A program made the translations under genes and the position numbers. Of a DNA stretch of 64,000 bases, positions 15,550 to 27,345 are shown piece after piece; position 1 is the stretch's first letter, and each line of letters begins with the position of its first letter. Under the pieces are notes generated by a model. The model saw only the letters and a list, made by a program, of their open reading frames with translations, had not been told where the DNA came from and did no database searches. Origin of the DNA: Halocaridina rubra (Eukaryota > Arthropoda > Malacostraca > Decapoda > Atyidae); NCBI GenBank assembly GCA_037179515.1, contig JAXCGZ010001888.1, positions 313,501 to 377,500 of the forward strand, written 5' to 3'.

Positions 15550-15992
15550 ACATAAGGAACATAACATAAGGATAGGGGACACTGCAACATGCTTACTGGC
15601 ACACACGAGGCAGCTCCATTTTTTATGATATTTTCAGTATGTCTAACCCATTCTATTCTACTCTACTTAGTTATTCTATTTTTCTTTTAATGATTTTTCT
15701 AATAAGCACTAACCTATTCATACCCACCCTACCTCTGTCATATGTCTATCTAATCTACATTTGAAGGTGTCTAGGGTATTGGCATTTACTATCCTACTAG
15801 GAAGCCTGTTCCATGCATCAGCTACTCTATTACCAAACCAATTTTTACCAATATCCCTTCTGAACCTAAATTTTTCAAGCTTAAATCCATTATTACGAGT
15901 TCTGGTTTGATCATGAATTTTTAGACCTTATTAATATCACCCTTGTTAATCCCTTTAAACCATTTATATACTTCAGTCATATCCCCCGTAAG
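15550..15992 (-). mobile_element. Fragment of a second CR1-like LINE inserted in A2
   Basis: On the minus strand it encodes the C-terminal tail of a CR1-type protein, including DMTEVYKWF, a WFGNRVADAWNRLP-like region with changes, and NANTLDTFK. Several stops are present. It replaces the junction between AACAGTA and GGCAGATATAG, which are contiguous in other LINE-A copies. No clear target duplication is visible; GTAAGG near both edges is a weak candidate. Confidence 0.65.
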
Positions 15993-18715
15993 GGGGGCAG
16001 ATATAGTAGCAGTTACAGAGACTAAGTTGAGTGAGGGCATAAACAGTGTCACAGTTTTCCTAAGGGCTTCAGAATATTAAGGGTTGAAAGATCTGAGAGG
16101 GCTGGTGGAGGGATAGCACTGCTCATAAGTGAAAAGATTCAGGTTGAAGAAATAAACTTGGCTATAGAAAGTGAGTTCAAGGAATTTCCTGTTACTCACG
16201 TAAATACTGGGTCAGAGAGCATTGTAATAACTGATGTATATAACCCACCAAGGAACCAACATAGGCTAGAAGTTTATGAGGAAAGTCATATAGGTACTAT
16301 TGAAGTCATACACTCAGTTGTTAAGATGGCACGGGAGAAAAAATGTAGGATTTTGATTATGGGAGATTTTAATCATAGATAGACTGGATAAATCTTGACC
16401 CACTCAGTGGTGAGGACTCATTCGGGGCAAGGTTCCTAGACTGCGTACAAGGGAATTTCCTACACCAACATGTAATGGAACCAACGAGGGCCAGGGGTGG
16501 GGATGAACCATCACTACTTGATCTAGTATTCACAGATAACAAAACATGTTGGATATTGAAAAAAATTGAGTATGAACCACCAATTTGAAAGAGTGACCAC
16601 TGTGTGTGTTGCTGATGGAGTATATCATTGAAGATATTCTGCCTGAGAGTAGAGGCACTGAGGTCATGAGGAGGAACTATCCGAAAGGAGAATACATCAA
16701 AATGAATGAGCTTTTTGCAGTTATTGACTGAAGAACCTTATTTTACAACAAATCTGTACAAGAAATTTATGACACCTTTTGTGAGAAATATGGGAAGATT
16801 ATGGATTGCTGCATACCTCTCACCAAAGTAGGTGTAATTCATGCCAGAGAGAAATGGTTCGATAATGAGTGTAAAAGAGCTACGGAGTGGAGAGACAAAT
16901 GCTGGAAAAGGTATAGGAGGAGAAAAAACATATATGCCTGACAAACCTACAAAAGAGCAAGAAATGATTACCTAAGTAAAAGAAGAGAGGCAGAGAGAGA
17001 CTATGAGAGGGACATCACCAGGAAGGCTAAAGAAAATCCCAAGCTTTTCCTAAGCTTTATCAGAGGAAAACTGAAGGTAAAAGAACAGGTTTTAAGACTA
17101 AAAGAGAGCGGATGGAAGCATCACTGAGGCAGATGAAGAGATATGCAAAGAATTGAACAAGGAGTTTCAGTCAGTATTTACAGTAGAAAATACCCCACCC
17201 CCTCAAATTGCAAAGATAGAAGCTCACGGGCTGGTATTAGAAAACATTAACCTTTCAGCCACAGAGGTATGCAAAGCGCTGATGGAGTTAGATGTCCATA
17301 AAGCTACAGGTCCTGATGATATATCCCCTCATGTACTTAGAAAATGCACAAACTCAATATCAGTGGCTCTAAGTATCATATTTAAAAAGTCACTGGAGTC
17401 AGGGGAGATTCCAAGATGCTGGAAACAAGCAAACGTGATACCTATCTTCAGAAAGGGAAGGAGGGATACGGCTCTAAAGTATAGACCAGTTTCCTTGACC
17501 AGCATAATTTGCAAAGTTATGGAGAAACTACAAAGGAAGCATATCTCTCTTCACTTGGAATCCTTCAACTTTTTGTCAGTGAGACAACATGGCTTCAGAG
17601 AAGGTAGATCAACAGTAACGAACTTATTAAAATTTTATGATGAGGTAAGCCGAATCTTACAGGAAAGAGGGGGCTGGGCAGACTGCATATTCCTAGACTT
17701 CCAGAAAGCATTTGACACTGTTCCACACGGGAGACTTATCAGGAAGCTGGAAGCAATGGCTAGAACAGGTGGAAATATCTTGGAATGGATAAAAACTTAC
17801 TTAGAAGGAAGGGAACAGAGGGTTAGAGTAAGACACTCATTGTCTGAATGGAGAAGAGTTAGTAGTGGAGTTCAACAGGGTTCAGTTTTAGGACCACTTT
17901 TGTTCCATGTATATGTAAATGACCTACCAGAGACCATATATTCATTCATGAATATGTTTGCAGTTGATGCAAATATTGTGAAGAAAGTAAAAAACGAGAA
18001 CTATGGTAGAGAACTTCAGGAAGATCTAAATAGTCTGCATGAGTGATCAGAAAAGTGGTTAATAGGTACAAGTGCAAGAAGGCCCAAGCTTGACTACTCG
18101 GTGGCAGGAGTACAACTTCAAGAGACAGAAAATGAGAGAGATCTAGGAGTAATCATACTGGCAGATTTGTCTCTAGAAATGCATATAAATGGCATAGTAA
18201 GGGCAGCATATGCTTTCTTATCAAATGTAAGGGTAGCTTTCAGGCACATGGACAAGGAAATGTTCAGAAATATTTATGTAACCTATGTGAGGCCAAAACT
18301 TGAATATGCAGCCCCCTTTTGGAATCCGCACTTGAAAAAGCACGTAGCTCAGCTTGAAAAAGTTCAAAGACATGCCACGAAACTGGTGCCAGATATGCGC
18401 AATCTCAGTTATGATGAGAGGCTGAGGGAATTAGACTTACCATCACTCGAAGCTAGAAGATTGAGGGGGATATGGTAACAGTCTTTTAATTCCTTCATGG
18501 TTATGATAGAGTGGATAGGGATTGATATTTTGATATGGCTGGCTCTAGAACTAGAGGTCATAGTTTGAAGATTCGTAAGAAAATTTCTTTGCAGGATGTA
18601 AGGAAGTACTTTTTTAGTGTAATAGTAATTGATGATTGGAATTGGCTAAGCGAGGAGGTAGTTAAATTTATCTCAATCCATAGTTTGAAGGACAGGTATG
18701 ATAAGTATCACTAAG
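15993..18715 (+). pseudogene. LINE-A ORF2 pseudogene (A2)
   Basis: The endonuclease is at 15993-16600 with TETKLSEG, ILIMGDFNH and a broken KSDHC region. The linker lies at 16680-17150, and the longest open RT part is 297 codons at 17153-18046. Motifs are motif A FLDFQKAFDTVPHG, motif B SGVQQGSVLGP (Gln for the usual Pro) and motif C FAVDANIV, where the first Asp of FADD is Val. A deletion at about 18060 removes the MKFNTSKCKVMR segment. The C-terminal domain follows at 18101-18478, then a frameshift. The altered FADD box would inactivate the polymerase even without the stops. Confidence 0.88.
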
Positions 18716-18820
18716 TATAAAATGGAACCGATGAGGAGACGGGAAGCTACGAGCTTTGGGCTCTTTCCCGTAAGCACAATTAAGTAAACACAATTAGGTA
18801 ATCAAGCATACCTTTGAAAA

Positions 18821-18838
18821 CTCTCTCTCTCTCTCTCA

Positions 18839-18893
<55 letters not shown>

Positions 18894-18916
18894 TATGTAT
18901 TATTATTATTATTATT
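18821..18916. repeat. (CT)n, (TA)n and (ATT)n composite microsatellite
   Basis: A short CT run, about 50 bp of TA and a short ATT run follow the LINE-A tail. Confidence 0.95.
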
Positions 18917-19110
18917 GTTCCGGTTTTACGTCACGGACTCCCTTATCAACCAAGGGCTAGGACGGTTGCCTTCTTGCGAAGGACTTGTTTTGGCAGATGT
19001 AATCCTTACGCTGAGTGCATGCCTTTGCTAACCTCAGACCGTGACGGGGCGCGAACCCTCGACCTGACGCCTCAGAGTCGGAGACGCTACCGACTGAGCC
19101 ACGGCGACTA
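18917..19110 (-). mobile_element. tRNA-derived SINE
   Basis: On the minus strand the head contains an exact A box (TGGCTCAGTCGG) and a B box (GGGTTCGCGCC) about 35 nt apart. A body of about 110 nt unrelated to tRNA follows and ends TAAAACCGGAAC. It sits between (ATT)n runs on both sides, which could be a duplicated target or tail. Length and promoter layout fit a SINE, not a tRNA gene: the acceptor stem does not close. Confidence 0.82.
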
Positions 19111-19130
19111 CTTATTATTATTATTATTGC

Positions 19131-19945
19131 AGTGAAAATAACCTGAATTTTAAGATTTTGTTGTTGCTGGATAATGCTAGTTTCCATCCTCCTCCGCCAC
19201 TTAGCCACTCTCCTCCCAATTGCTCTGCTTTGCTGTAGTTAGGTACATTGTCCTAAATTTTTTTTAAATTTTAATTATATTATTATTTAATTTCATTATA
19301 ATTTCCGTTATTGCTATTTCTAAATTATATTTACATATGTTTGTGTATAACTTTTCATTTTATAGTGATTTGTCATAGAGTAATATTTAAATGTTTGATG
19401 GTCGGCCACAATTAAATCCTATTTACTTTGATTTTAATGGGGAAAATGGTTTTGTTGTTCGTCGTTTCATTATTAGTTGCGTTTTCATGATTCCAGTTAG
19501 TGATGAACAATGGGGACCCATTTATATCCTTTAAAGACAACCTAAACCACCTATAAACCTTTAATAGCAACTCCATAAAGCCGCTGACACCAAAATATCA
19601 TTCATTAATTCAACATTTTCACTTTCTTTTCAATAAGTATACGGTAATATTTTAATTAAAGTACTGTAGAAAATAAATATAAAAATTTAAGGCATATACC
19701 CCTTGTATGTATATCTTTCATATACAGTTTGACCATTTACAATCTTGTATAAACAACCCCATAATGTCAGTAACACAATTACGTCATTTGATAGGCCAAA
19801 ATTTTGAGTATAGTTATATCTAAATTTATAGAGGGATACACTTTAATGTATGCTAATGTATAGAAAGACAAAAAGAAAAATTGCCTGCTGGGTGATGTCT
19901 TTGTATTTGTTGGAGGAAAAGAATGAGAATACAGTTGCATCGAAG
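19131..19945. other. No recognisable feature
   Basis: AT-rich intergenic or intronic sequence. I see no long open frame, RNA gene or known repeat. Confidence 0.6.
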
Positions 19946-20218
19946 TTAATGGCTTAGGTTCTTCACATTGACTGTCAGTAGCAAGAGACTATTGAGAGTC
20001 TTGAATGGTCTTACTCCTCTTCCATCTAGAATATCATTGGGAACTGCCCAAATAACTTTGTCAAAGCATTGAGCACTGGAATCCATCTCCTTCAAAAGTG
20101 CAACCCTATCTCAAAGTGCACCAAGGCCTGCCCCATTTTGCTGATTGCAAAGCATCACAGTTCTGGTTCTGGTTCCTTCGTTTCTTAGTGCTGCTGTCCA
20201 TGAAGTTCCATCTACTCT
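19946..20218 (-). pseudogene. Unrecognised coding remnant, 90 codons with one stop
   Basis: One minus-strand frame reads RVDGTSWTAALRNEGTRTRT, then a segment rich in ordinary residues, an internal TGA, KEMDSSAQCFDKVIWAVPND and ILDGRGVRPFKTLNSLLLLT, ending at TAA. The amino-acid composition looks protein-like and unlike the surrounding AT-rich translations. I do not recognise the family. It could be a retropseudogene piece, an unknown transposon ORF or chance. Confidence 0.35.
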
Positions 20219-20344
20219 TCATTCATCAAGAACTGCTTGTCTGCCTCAAATAATGAGACAAAATGCTCCTCCTCCTGCAACTATATATGCAGCTTTCCAG
20301 TCAAGGTGACCAAGGCTTTGTTCGTAACCATCTTTTCAAAGCTC

Positions 20345-21265
20345 TTGAATCATCAGTTCCTTTTTTTTTTTTACTCACTAACCTCTGTCATATTTTTACT
20401 AAATATATGAAGGTATTTTGAATGTACAGTGTTTTCACATAGCAAATTCCATTTATCAACTATGCTTATATTGAAATAAGTACTTTCTCCATCCTACAAA
20501 GTTGTTTTTTTAAGAATCTACAAACTATGACCTTTAGCTCTAGAGTCATCTGTATAAGAGTATCACTCCTTACCAACCATTTGTATACATATCATGGCGG
20601 AGTTTAAAATGTTTTACCATATCCCTGCTTCCTCCTAGCTTCAGGTGGTGATAAGTCTCACTCCATCACCCTTTCCCCATACTTGAGATTTAATATCTAT
20701 GTCACCAACTTCTATCATAGCATTACCAAATTCCCTGCTTTCTCTTAGATTCAGGCATTGCTAAGTCTAACTCAATCACCCTTACCAAATAACTGAACTT
20801 TCGTATCTCTGTCATCAGCTTCGTATCACATTTAGCTTTCACCCATTTGTTAGTGTTTTTTTGAATGCTGGTTCCAGAATGTGCTGTATATTCAAGTTCA
20901 GGCCTCACATGAGATATGGAGAATATATATGAAAATTTTTTTGTCCATATGCCTGAGGTCCATCCTTATGTTTGCAAAGAAAGTATATGCTGCCTTTACT
21001 ATAACATTTCTATGCCTTTCCGGAGACAAATCTGACAATACATTGATCCCAAGATCTCTTTCCTTTCACAGATTTTCTCACACTATTCTACTGATTACTT
21101 AAATATGGGTCTTCTTGTACTCGTGCCCATGGTCATTGCTTTACATATTGAAGTAATGAATCTCATTAACCATTTATTTGACCAGTCATGCTAACTATTA
21201 AGGCGTATCAATAGGTCTCTAATAATTTTTTTACTCTCTTCATTGTCTTTGCATCATCTGCAAAC
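20345..21265 (-). mobile_element. Old CR1-like fragment related to LINE-A
   Basis: Words from the LINE-A C-terminus recur in order on the minus strand with heavy divergence: AAACTATGACCT, GGTGATAAGTCT, GTTCAGGCCTCACAT, CCGGAGACAAATCTGACAA, GATCTCTTTC, GCATCATCTGCAAACGTA. An internal tandem duplication of about 115 bp (20640-20720 repeated near 20755-20830) is present. No frame is preserved. Confidence 0.72.
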
Positions 21266-21404
21266 GTATATTAATAGTTTGAAGCAATATTTAAAAATAT
21301 CAGTTCAACTTGAAATATGTACAGATTTCTCTTATTCAAAAATAATAATCCTAAAGTGTTTTTTTAGTACAATAATACATGGTATTATAACTAGCAGATT
21401 GATA

Positions 21405-21765
21405 TATGCCTACTATGGAGAGATTTGTAACTTGATCGATGCTGTGACTGCTTCTTCCTATCCATCTCCAGACTCTGGAACTCTCTTCCTTCTATTTGTT
21501 TCTAATTCTTATTACCTGTCTTCCTTCAAAAAAGCGGCTCTAACGTCATCTCCGGGCCTAAAACTGCCATATCTCTGGGTCCTCAGTACTTTGACTATTC
21601 TTTCAGCATGTCATTTTTCCTATTGTATATAATTCCCTTATTTCTGTCTTGTCCGTAGCTTTCTTCTTTTTCTTCGTCTTAATGTTTTCTTCTTGCCCGG
21701 GCCTTTATTGATGAGGGCAATTTTCTTGTCAGACCCAGTGTCACACTTATAAAAAAATGAAAGAC
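21405..21765 (+). mobile_element. LINE-D 3'-terminal fragment
   Basis: It matches 1390-1757 throughout: TGACTGCTTCTTCC, CTCCAGACTCTGGAACTCTC, TTTATTGATGAGGGCA, CCCAGTGTCACAC. It ends ATAAAAAAATG, consistent with a poly(A)-like tail. The 5' end is truncated. Confidence 0.8.
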
Positions 21766-23135
21766 ATTCAAACATAAACATGCATATGTGATGCTATATG
21801 CCACCAAGCAATTTATATGCAGCGTTGCCAGACACTCAGTTTTTACAGTTATTAATTATATAAATTACCAGACTAACCATGAGAAATACAATGAAGAAAT
21901 GTGAATCACTTTTTCACAAGATCAAGTTTACCACATGCAAAAATAATGGCCCTGTTCAGTGTACTCAAAATAGGCAACAGCATTGATGACCTGTTGTTCT
22001 GACACTGATTCTCCCCGCCTCTTTTTTAAATATAAACTAATTGGTTTTTTTTCTTTCTTTTTTCGCACTTGTACCTAAGAAATTTTTAAAGACGTATGGA
22101 TACTTTCAAATTCCCTTCAATTAGCTTTTTAATTTTTAGGTTGGCCTCCCCATACACATTAAAATGTACATAATTCTAGATAAGCACTGAGGCTGACACA
22201 TATGCATCTGTGATTGGGCATAGATATAATGATAGTTAGTTCTTGCCATAGATTAGCAGATGATCTATTTTCTCTGCTAATGCCTTGAGTTGCTTATCTT
22301 TTCCTCATGATTTCCGAAGACTAGTTTGGTATGGTCTGAGACTTGAGGCCAGTGCTTTTAACTTTTTTGTTGATCCTATTAGGTTATGGGTTTTGCCTGA
22401 GGCTTTTAAACGCTATACAATATTTATGTGATACTTAAGGCCCTTCCCTCTGCCTGAGGCTTTTAGATGCTTTACAGTTTTAATGTGACATACTTAACGT
22501 CCTTCCCTCAGTATGTATCGCTTTTAAGTTTCTTTTTTTTTTTTTACCTAAAATTGCTGCATTCATTCTTTGGGGAGTCTCTTTGGTTTATGTTGGCTGG
22601 GGTCGCTGTTGTCTTCTTGATTAAGGTTCCTATTATGTAAGCAAATTGAAGTTGTCTTTCCTTGAAAAGTCCCTCTTCTTTATGATTGGCTGGGGTGTAC
22701 TTGCCAGGTATTGATGCTACGCCTTCTTATCTGTCTTTTTTGTTCCCTCGCCATATTAGTTGGTGATATTCTTCTCTTAAATTGACTGGCTTAAGGAACT
22801 TGACCACAAGATTTAAGGATACTACAAATTATTTATTGACATTATCTTCATCATGACAGGCACTCTTTTTCCCTTGCCTCGCTTTACAAATTGTCTGCAT
22901 CATATTATGAAAATTTATTGATTACACTGCATATTTCACCCTTGAACACTATCCACTTAGCATACCCCTATTAATGGCCTTACAGATTTTTTGCTCTGCC
23001 TTCAGCTGTTGACCCTACATATTTGATGGCTCCCCTTTAAGATCCCATGTGTTTGCTTTCATGATTTAAGTTCTTCATGGACATACTCGAAACTGAAATT
23101 AGATGGAAATTTCTCTAAAGAATGTTTTGTCCTCA
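21766..23135. other. Unassigned region with a short tandem duplication
   Basis: No gene or known repeat is seen, apart from the 62-bp tandem duplication annotated separately. Confidence 0.6.
22391..22513. repeat. Two-copy tandem repeat, about 62 bp
   Basis: TGCCTGAGGCTTTTA...ACTTAAGGCCCTTCCCTC is followed at once by TGCCTGAGGCTTTTA...ACTTAACGTCCTTCCCTC. The copies differ at about ten positions. Confidence 0.85.
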
Positions 23136-23176
23136 TTACTAGTGTTTATCTTGCTTGTCAGGATAAACACCAGTAA
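23136..23176. repeat. Short inverted repeat (15-bp arms)
   Basis: TTACTAGTGTTTATC (23136-23150) pairs with GATAAACACCAGTAA (23162-23176) with one mismatch and an 11-nt loop. Confidence 0.85.
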
Positions 23177-23284
23177 TACAGTTTGCATTAGTATTCGTTG
23201 TAGTTAAAGAGAAACAGTTTTTATCTCTGTATCAATATTATTAATCTGTGGATAATGGTTAATATACTGATTTTATCCTTTTTA

Positions 23285-23369
23285 TCACACCTCAACCACT
23301 CCTCTCAGCTCATTGGAGACGGGGCAACCCTTTATCCCCAAGGAGCTGAGAAGAGTGGTTGAGGTGTGA
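23285..23369. repeat. Inverted repeat, 27-bp arms, directly beside a LINE-A 3' end
   Basis: The arms 23285-23311 (starting TCACACCTCAACCACTCC) and 23343-23369 (ending GTGGTTGAGGTGTGA) are complementary with one mismatch. A 31-nt GC-richer loop lies between them. The LINE-A tail GATTACC begins at the right arm's edge. Confidence 0.9.
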
Positions 23370-23442
23370 TTACCTAATTGTGTTTATGGGAAAGAGCCCA
23401 AAGCTCGTAGCTTCCCGTCTCCTCATCGGTTCCATTTTATAC

Positions 23443-26230
23443 TTAGTGATACTTATCATACCTGTCCTTAAAACTATGGATTGAGATAGCATTAACTACC
23501 TCCTCGCTTAGCCAATTCCAATTATCAACTACTCTTACACTGAAAAAGTATTTCCTTACATCCTGCAAAGATGTTTTCTTACGAAGCTTCAAACTATGAT
23601 CTCTAGTACTAGAGCCTGCCATATCAAAATATCGATCCCTATCCACTCTATCATAACCATGAAGGAATTTAAAGACTGTCACCATATCCCCCCTCAATCT
23701 TCTCGCTTCGAGTGATGGTAAGTCTAATTCCCTCAGCCTCTCACCATAACTGAGATTACGTATTTCTGGCACCAGTTTCGTGGCATGTCTTTGAACTTTT
23801 TCAAGCATAGCTACGTGCTTTTTCAAGTGCGGATTCCAAAAGGGAGCTGCATATTCGAGTTTTGGCCTCACATAGGTTACATAAATATTTCTGAACATTT
23901 CCTTGTCCATATGCCTGAAGGCTACCCTTACATTTGATAAGAAAGCATAAGCTGCCCTTACTATGCCATTTATATGTATTTTCGGAGACAAATCTGCCAG
24001 TATGTTTACTCCTAAATCTCTCTCATTCTCAGTCTCTTGAAGTTGTACTCCAGCTACCGAGTAGTCAAGCTTGGGCCTTCTTGCACTTGTACCCATTCTC
24101 ATTACCTTACATTTTGAAGTATTGAATTTCATTAGCCACTTTTCTGACCACTCATGCAGACTATTGAGATCATCCTGAAGTTCTCTACCATTGTTCTCGT
24201 TGCCTACTTTCTTCACAATCTTTGCATCATCTGCAAACATATTCATGAATGAATTTACAGACTCTGGTAGATCATTTACATATAGAAGGATGAAAAGTGG
24301 TCCTAAAACTGAACCCTGTGGAACTCCACTACAAATTCTTTTCCAACCAGACCATGAGTGTCTTACTCTAACCCTCTGTTCCCTTCCTTCTAAGTAAGTT
24401 TTTATCCATTCCAAGACATTTCCACCTATTCTAGCCATTGCTTGCAGCTTCCTAATAAGTCTCCCGTGTGGAACAATGTCAAATGCTTTCTGGAAGTCTA
24501 GGAATATGCAATCTGCCCAGCCCTCTCTTTCCTGTAAGATTCGGCTTACCTCATCATATAATTCTAATAAGTTTGTTACTGTTGATCTACCTTCTCTGAA
24601 GCCATGTTGCCTCACTGACAAAAAGTTGAAGGATTCCAAGTGAAGAGAGATATGTTTCCTTAGTAGATTCTCCATAACTTTGCAAACTATGCTGGTCAAG
24701 GAAACTGGTCTATAGTTCAGAGCCGTATCCCTCCTTCCCTTTTTGAAGATAGGTATCACGTTTGCTTGTTTCCAGCATCTTGGAATCTCCTCTGACTCCA
24801 GTGACTTTTTAAATATGACACTTAGAGCCACTGATATTGAGTTTGTGCATTTTTTAAGTACATGAGGGGATATGTCATCAGGACCTGTAGCTTTATGAAC
24901 ATCTAACTCCATCAGCGCTTTGCATACCTCTGTGGCTGAAAGGTTGATGTTCTCTAATACCGGCCCTTGAGCTTCTGTCTCTGCAATCTGAGGGGGTGGG
25001 GTATTTTATACTGTAAATACTGACTGAAACTCCTTGTTTAATTCTTTGCAGATCTCTTCATCCGTCTCAGTGATGCTTCCATCCGCTCTCTTTAGCCTTA
25101 AAACCTGTTCTTTTACCTTCAGTTTTCCTCTGATAAAGCTGTGGAAAAGCTTAGGATTTTCTTTAGCCTTCCTGGTGATGTCCCTCACACAGTCTCTCTC
25201 TGCCTCTCTTCTTTTACTTAGGTAGTCATATCTTGCTCTTTTGTAGGTTTGCCAGGCAATTAAGTTTTTTCTCCTCCCATACCTTTTCCAGCATTTGTCT
25301 CTCCACTCCTTAGCTCTTTTACACTCATTATCGAACCATTTCTCTCTGGCATGAATTACCTACTTTGGTGACAGGTATGCAGCAATCTACTATCTACCCA
25401 TATTTCTCACAAAAGATGTCATACATTTCTTGTCCAGATATGTTGTAAAATAAGGTTCTCCAGTCAATATCTGCAAAAAGCTCATTCATTTTGATGTAAT
25501 CTCCTTTCAGATAGTTCCTCCTCATGTCCTCAGTGCCTCTACTCTCAGGCAGAATATCTTCAATGATATACTCCATCAACAACACAGTGGTCACTTTTTC
25601 CAATTGGTGGTTCATACTCAATTTTTTCAATATCCAACTCGTTATCTGTGAATACTAGATCAAGTAGTGATGGCTCATCCCCACCCCTGTCCCTCGTTGG
25701 TTCCATTACATGTTGGTGTAGGAAATTCCCTTGTACGCAATCTAGGAATCTTGCCCCGGATGAGTCCTCACCACTGTGTGGGTCAAGATTTATCCAATCT
25801 ATCTCTTTATGATTAAAATCTCCCATAATCAAAATTCTACATTTTCTCTCCCGTGCCATGTTAACAACTGCATTTATGACTTCAATAGTACCTATATGAC
25901 TTTCCTCATAAACTTCTAGCCTATGTTGGTTCCTTGGTGGGTTATATACAACAGTTATAATAATGCTTTCTGACCCAGTATTGTGCGAGCAACAAGAAAT
26001 TCCTTGAACTCACTTTCTATAGCCAAGTTTATTACTTCAACCTGAATCCTTTCACTTATGAGCAGTGCTATCCCTCCACCAGTCCTCTCAGATCTTTCAA
26101 CCCTTAATATTCTGAAGCCCTTAGGAAAAACTGTGACACTGTTTATGTCCTCACTCAACTTAGTCTCAGTAATTGCTACTATATCTGCCTTACTGTTGTG
26201 AATCCTATCTTTTAATTCTACTGCCTTACC
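23443..26230 (-). pseudogene. LINE-A ORF2 (endonuclease plus RT), frameshifted, copy A3
   Basis: Endonuclease pieces are at 26158-25955 (EDINSVTVFPKGFRILRVER, GGGIALLISERI) and 25859-25560 (ILIMGDFNHKEIDWINLD, PSLLDLVFTDN, IGKSDHC). The linker lies at 25630-25394 and 25188-25006, and an uninterrupted RT and C-terminal domain of 489 codons at 24912-23443. That block has motif A FLDFQKAFDIVPHG, motif B SGVPQGSVLGP and motif C FADDAKIVKKV. The breaks are small indels and stops (for example a TAA in place of the TVEN region at about 25005), so the enzyme is inactive as encoded. Confidence 0.9.
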
Positions 26231-26437
26231 AGCTAATCAATCAGCATTTGTGTATAAAAATCTTAATGAGGCCCAATCCCCTGATCTTCTGTCATTATCT
26301 TCTTTATCTCCCCTTTGTCTGGAAGAACTCTGAAATGAAAATTTTTCTTCTCTTCTTCATTTCTTTCTTCATTTAACTTTCTTGCCTCTTGAAACAAGTT
26401 TTTTATCTTTCCCATCTCTTCCTGTGTTCTGTATTGT

Positions 26438-27343
26438 CTAATGAACACTTCTTTGAATTCTTGAAGGTCTTTTAAACTTTTTTTTCTCAAAAATAATTCC
26501 CCTACATGTTTCCCCACTCTCAAAGGTTACTTTTGTTGGCCTCGGCTTTCCTTCCCTTGAATATTTGCCTAGTTGGTGAATGTTTACAATATCCTCAGGA
26601 CCACAAACTACTCCAAGCTTTCTTATCAGGTCTACAACCCTGGCTTTATTTTCTTCAAGAGTCCCCTGCCATGTTGGCTCCTGGGATTTGCTTATGCCTG
26701 AGATTACCACTGTCTTCTCTTTATCAAGTGCCTGTTTAAACAGTGGATTTGCCATTTCCATCACAATGTCTTTCATTTTTTCGATTACTGTCTCTTTATA
26801 GTCAACTGTTTGTATGTTTTCCAGTGCCACCACCTGTACAGCCTCTTTTACTGCCACATTCCCCTTTTGTGCATCAGCAAAGGAAGTTTTCATGGCATCA
26901 TGTTCCATATTCAGCTCCTGGAACTCTTTTATAAACTGTTCAATGTTTTCCTTAATCTGGACATTCCAGGCTGCAATCTCGTCTCTCTCAGAATAGAGCA
27001 GTGAACTGACATCTAATTCATTTAGGTTGTCATTCACCTGTTTGCTTTTATCTTCTTGTTTAGAAATTCTGGTTTCTAGTTCACTCTTTTCCCCTTCCAG
27101 CTTCTTTATTCGTTTTTCTAGTTCCTTTCTCTCCTGCCCTTGTGCTTTATTTGCTTCCTCCAAAAATCTTATTTCCTCTCTGAGTGTTTCATTCTCTTTC
27201 ATTTCTCTATCCATATTCCGAATTTTATCATCAAGGCTTATAACCATTGCCTCTAAATCCGTGATTTTCTGTTTTACTCTCCTAATAGCTACTCCTCCTC
27301 CCGACCCATGGTTGGGAGAGGTTTGGAACAGAGATGGCCTCAT
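26438..27343 (-). CDS. LINE-A ORF1 protein (301 codons open, C-terminus lost by frameshift)
   Basis: The start ATG gives MRPSLFQTSPNHGSGGG. Residues about 20-130 form a charged coiled coil (ERKELEKRIKKLEGEKSELE). A middle region with EMANPLFKQALDKEKTVVIS follows. Residues about 205-290 resemble the RRM-like domain of LINE ORF1 proteins ([33 protein letters not shown]). In related copies the protein continues about 70 residues through [19 protein letters not shown] to MTEDQGMGPH. Here an indel in an A-rich run near 26485 shifts the frame. The expected role is binding element RNA in a ribonucleoprotein. ORF1 of this lineage is recognised by layout only. Confidence 0.78.
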   Translation of the reverse strand: MRPSLFQTSPNHGSGGGVAIRRVKQKITDLEAMVISLDDKIRNMDREMKENETLREEIRFLEEANKAQGQERKELEKRIKKLEGEKSELETRISKQEDKSKQVNDNLNELDVSSLLYSERDEIAAWNVQIKENIEQFIKEFQELNMEHDAMKTSFADAQKGNVAVKEAVQVVALENIQTVDYKETVIEKMKDIVMEMANPLFKQALDKEKTVVISGISKSQEPTWQGTLEENKARVVDLIRKLGVVCGPEDIVNIHQLGKYSREGKPRPTKVTFESGETCRGIIFEKKKFKRPSRIQRSVH

Positions 27344-27345
27344 TT

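Larger units (their letters stand above)
14551..18804 (+). mobile_element. CR1-like LINE-A copy A2, long but decayed
   Basis: It starts within the family's ORF1 N-terminal region (TTAAAACAGAAAATC, as in copy A3 near 27280), just beyond an (AAT)n tract. It passes through ORF1, endonuclease and reverse transcriptase and ends with two degenerate tail repeats (CACAATTAAGTAAA, CACAATTAGGTAAT). A different LINE fragment (15550-15992) is inserted near the start of the endonuclease region. Confidence 0.9.
23370..27345 (-). mobile_element. CR1-like LINE-A copy A3, longest copy, ORF1 plus ORF2
   Basis: This is the only copy that includes an ORF1 with a plausible start (27343) and continues through the endonuclease and RT to the tail, with a single 14-nt unit. 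The 5' boundary is unknown: sequence upstream of 27345 has no match elsewhere in the window and may be 5' UTR or flank. Target duplications cannot be identified because of that. Confidence 0.88.
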
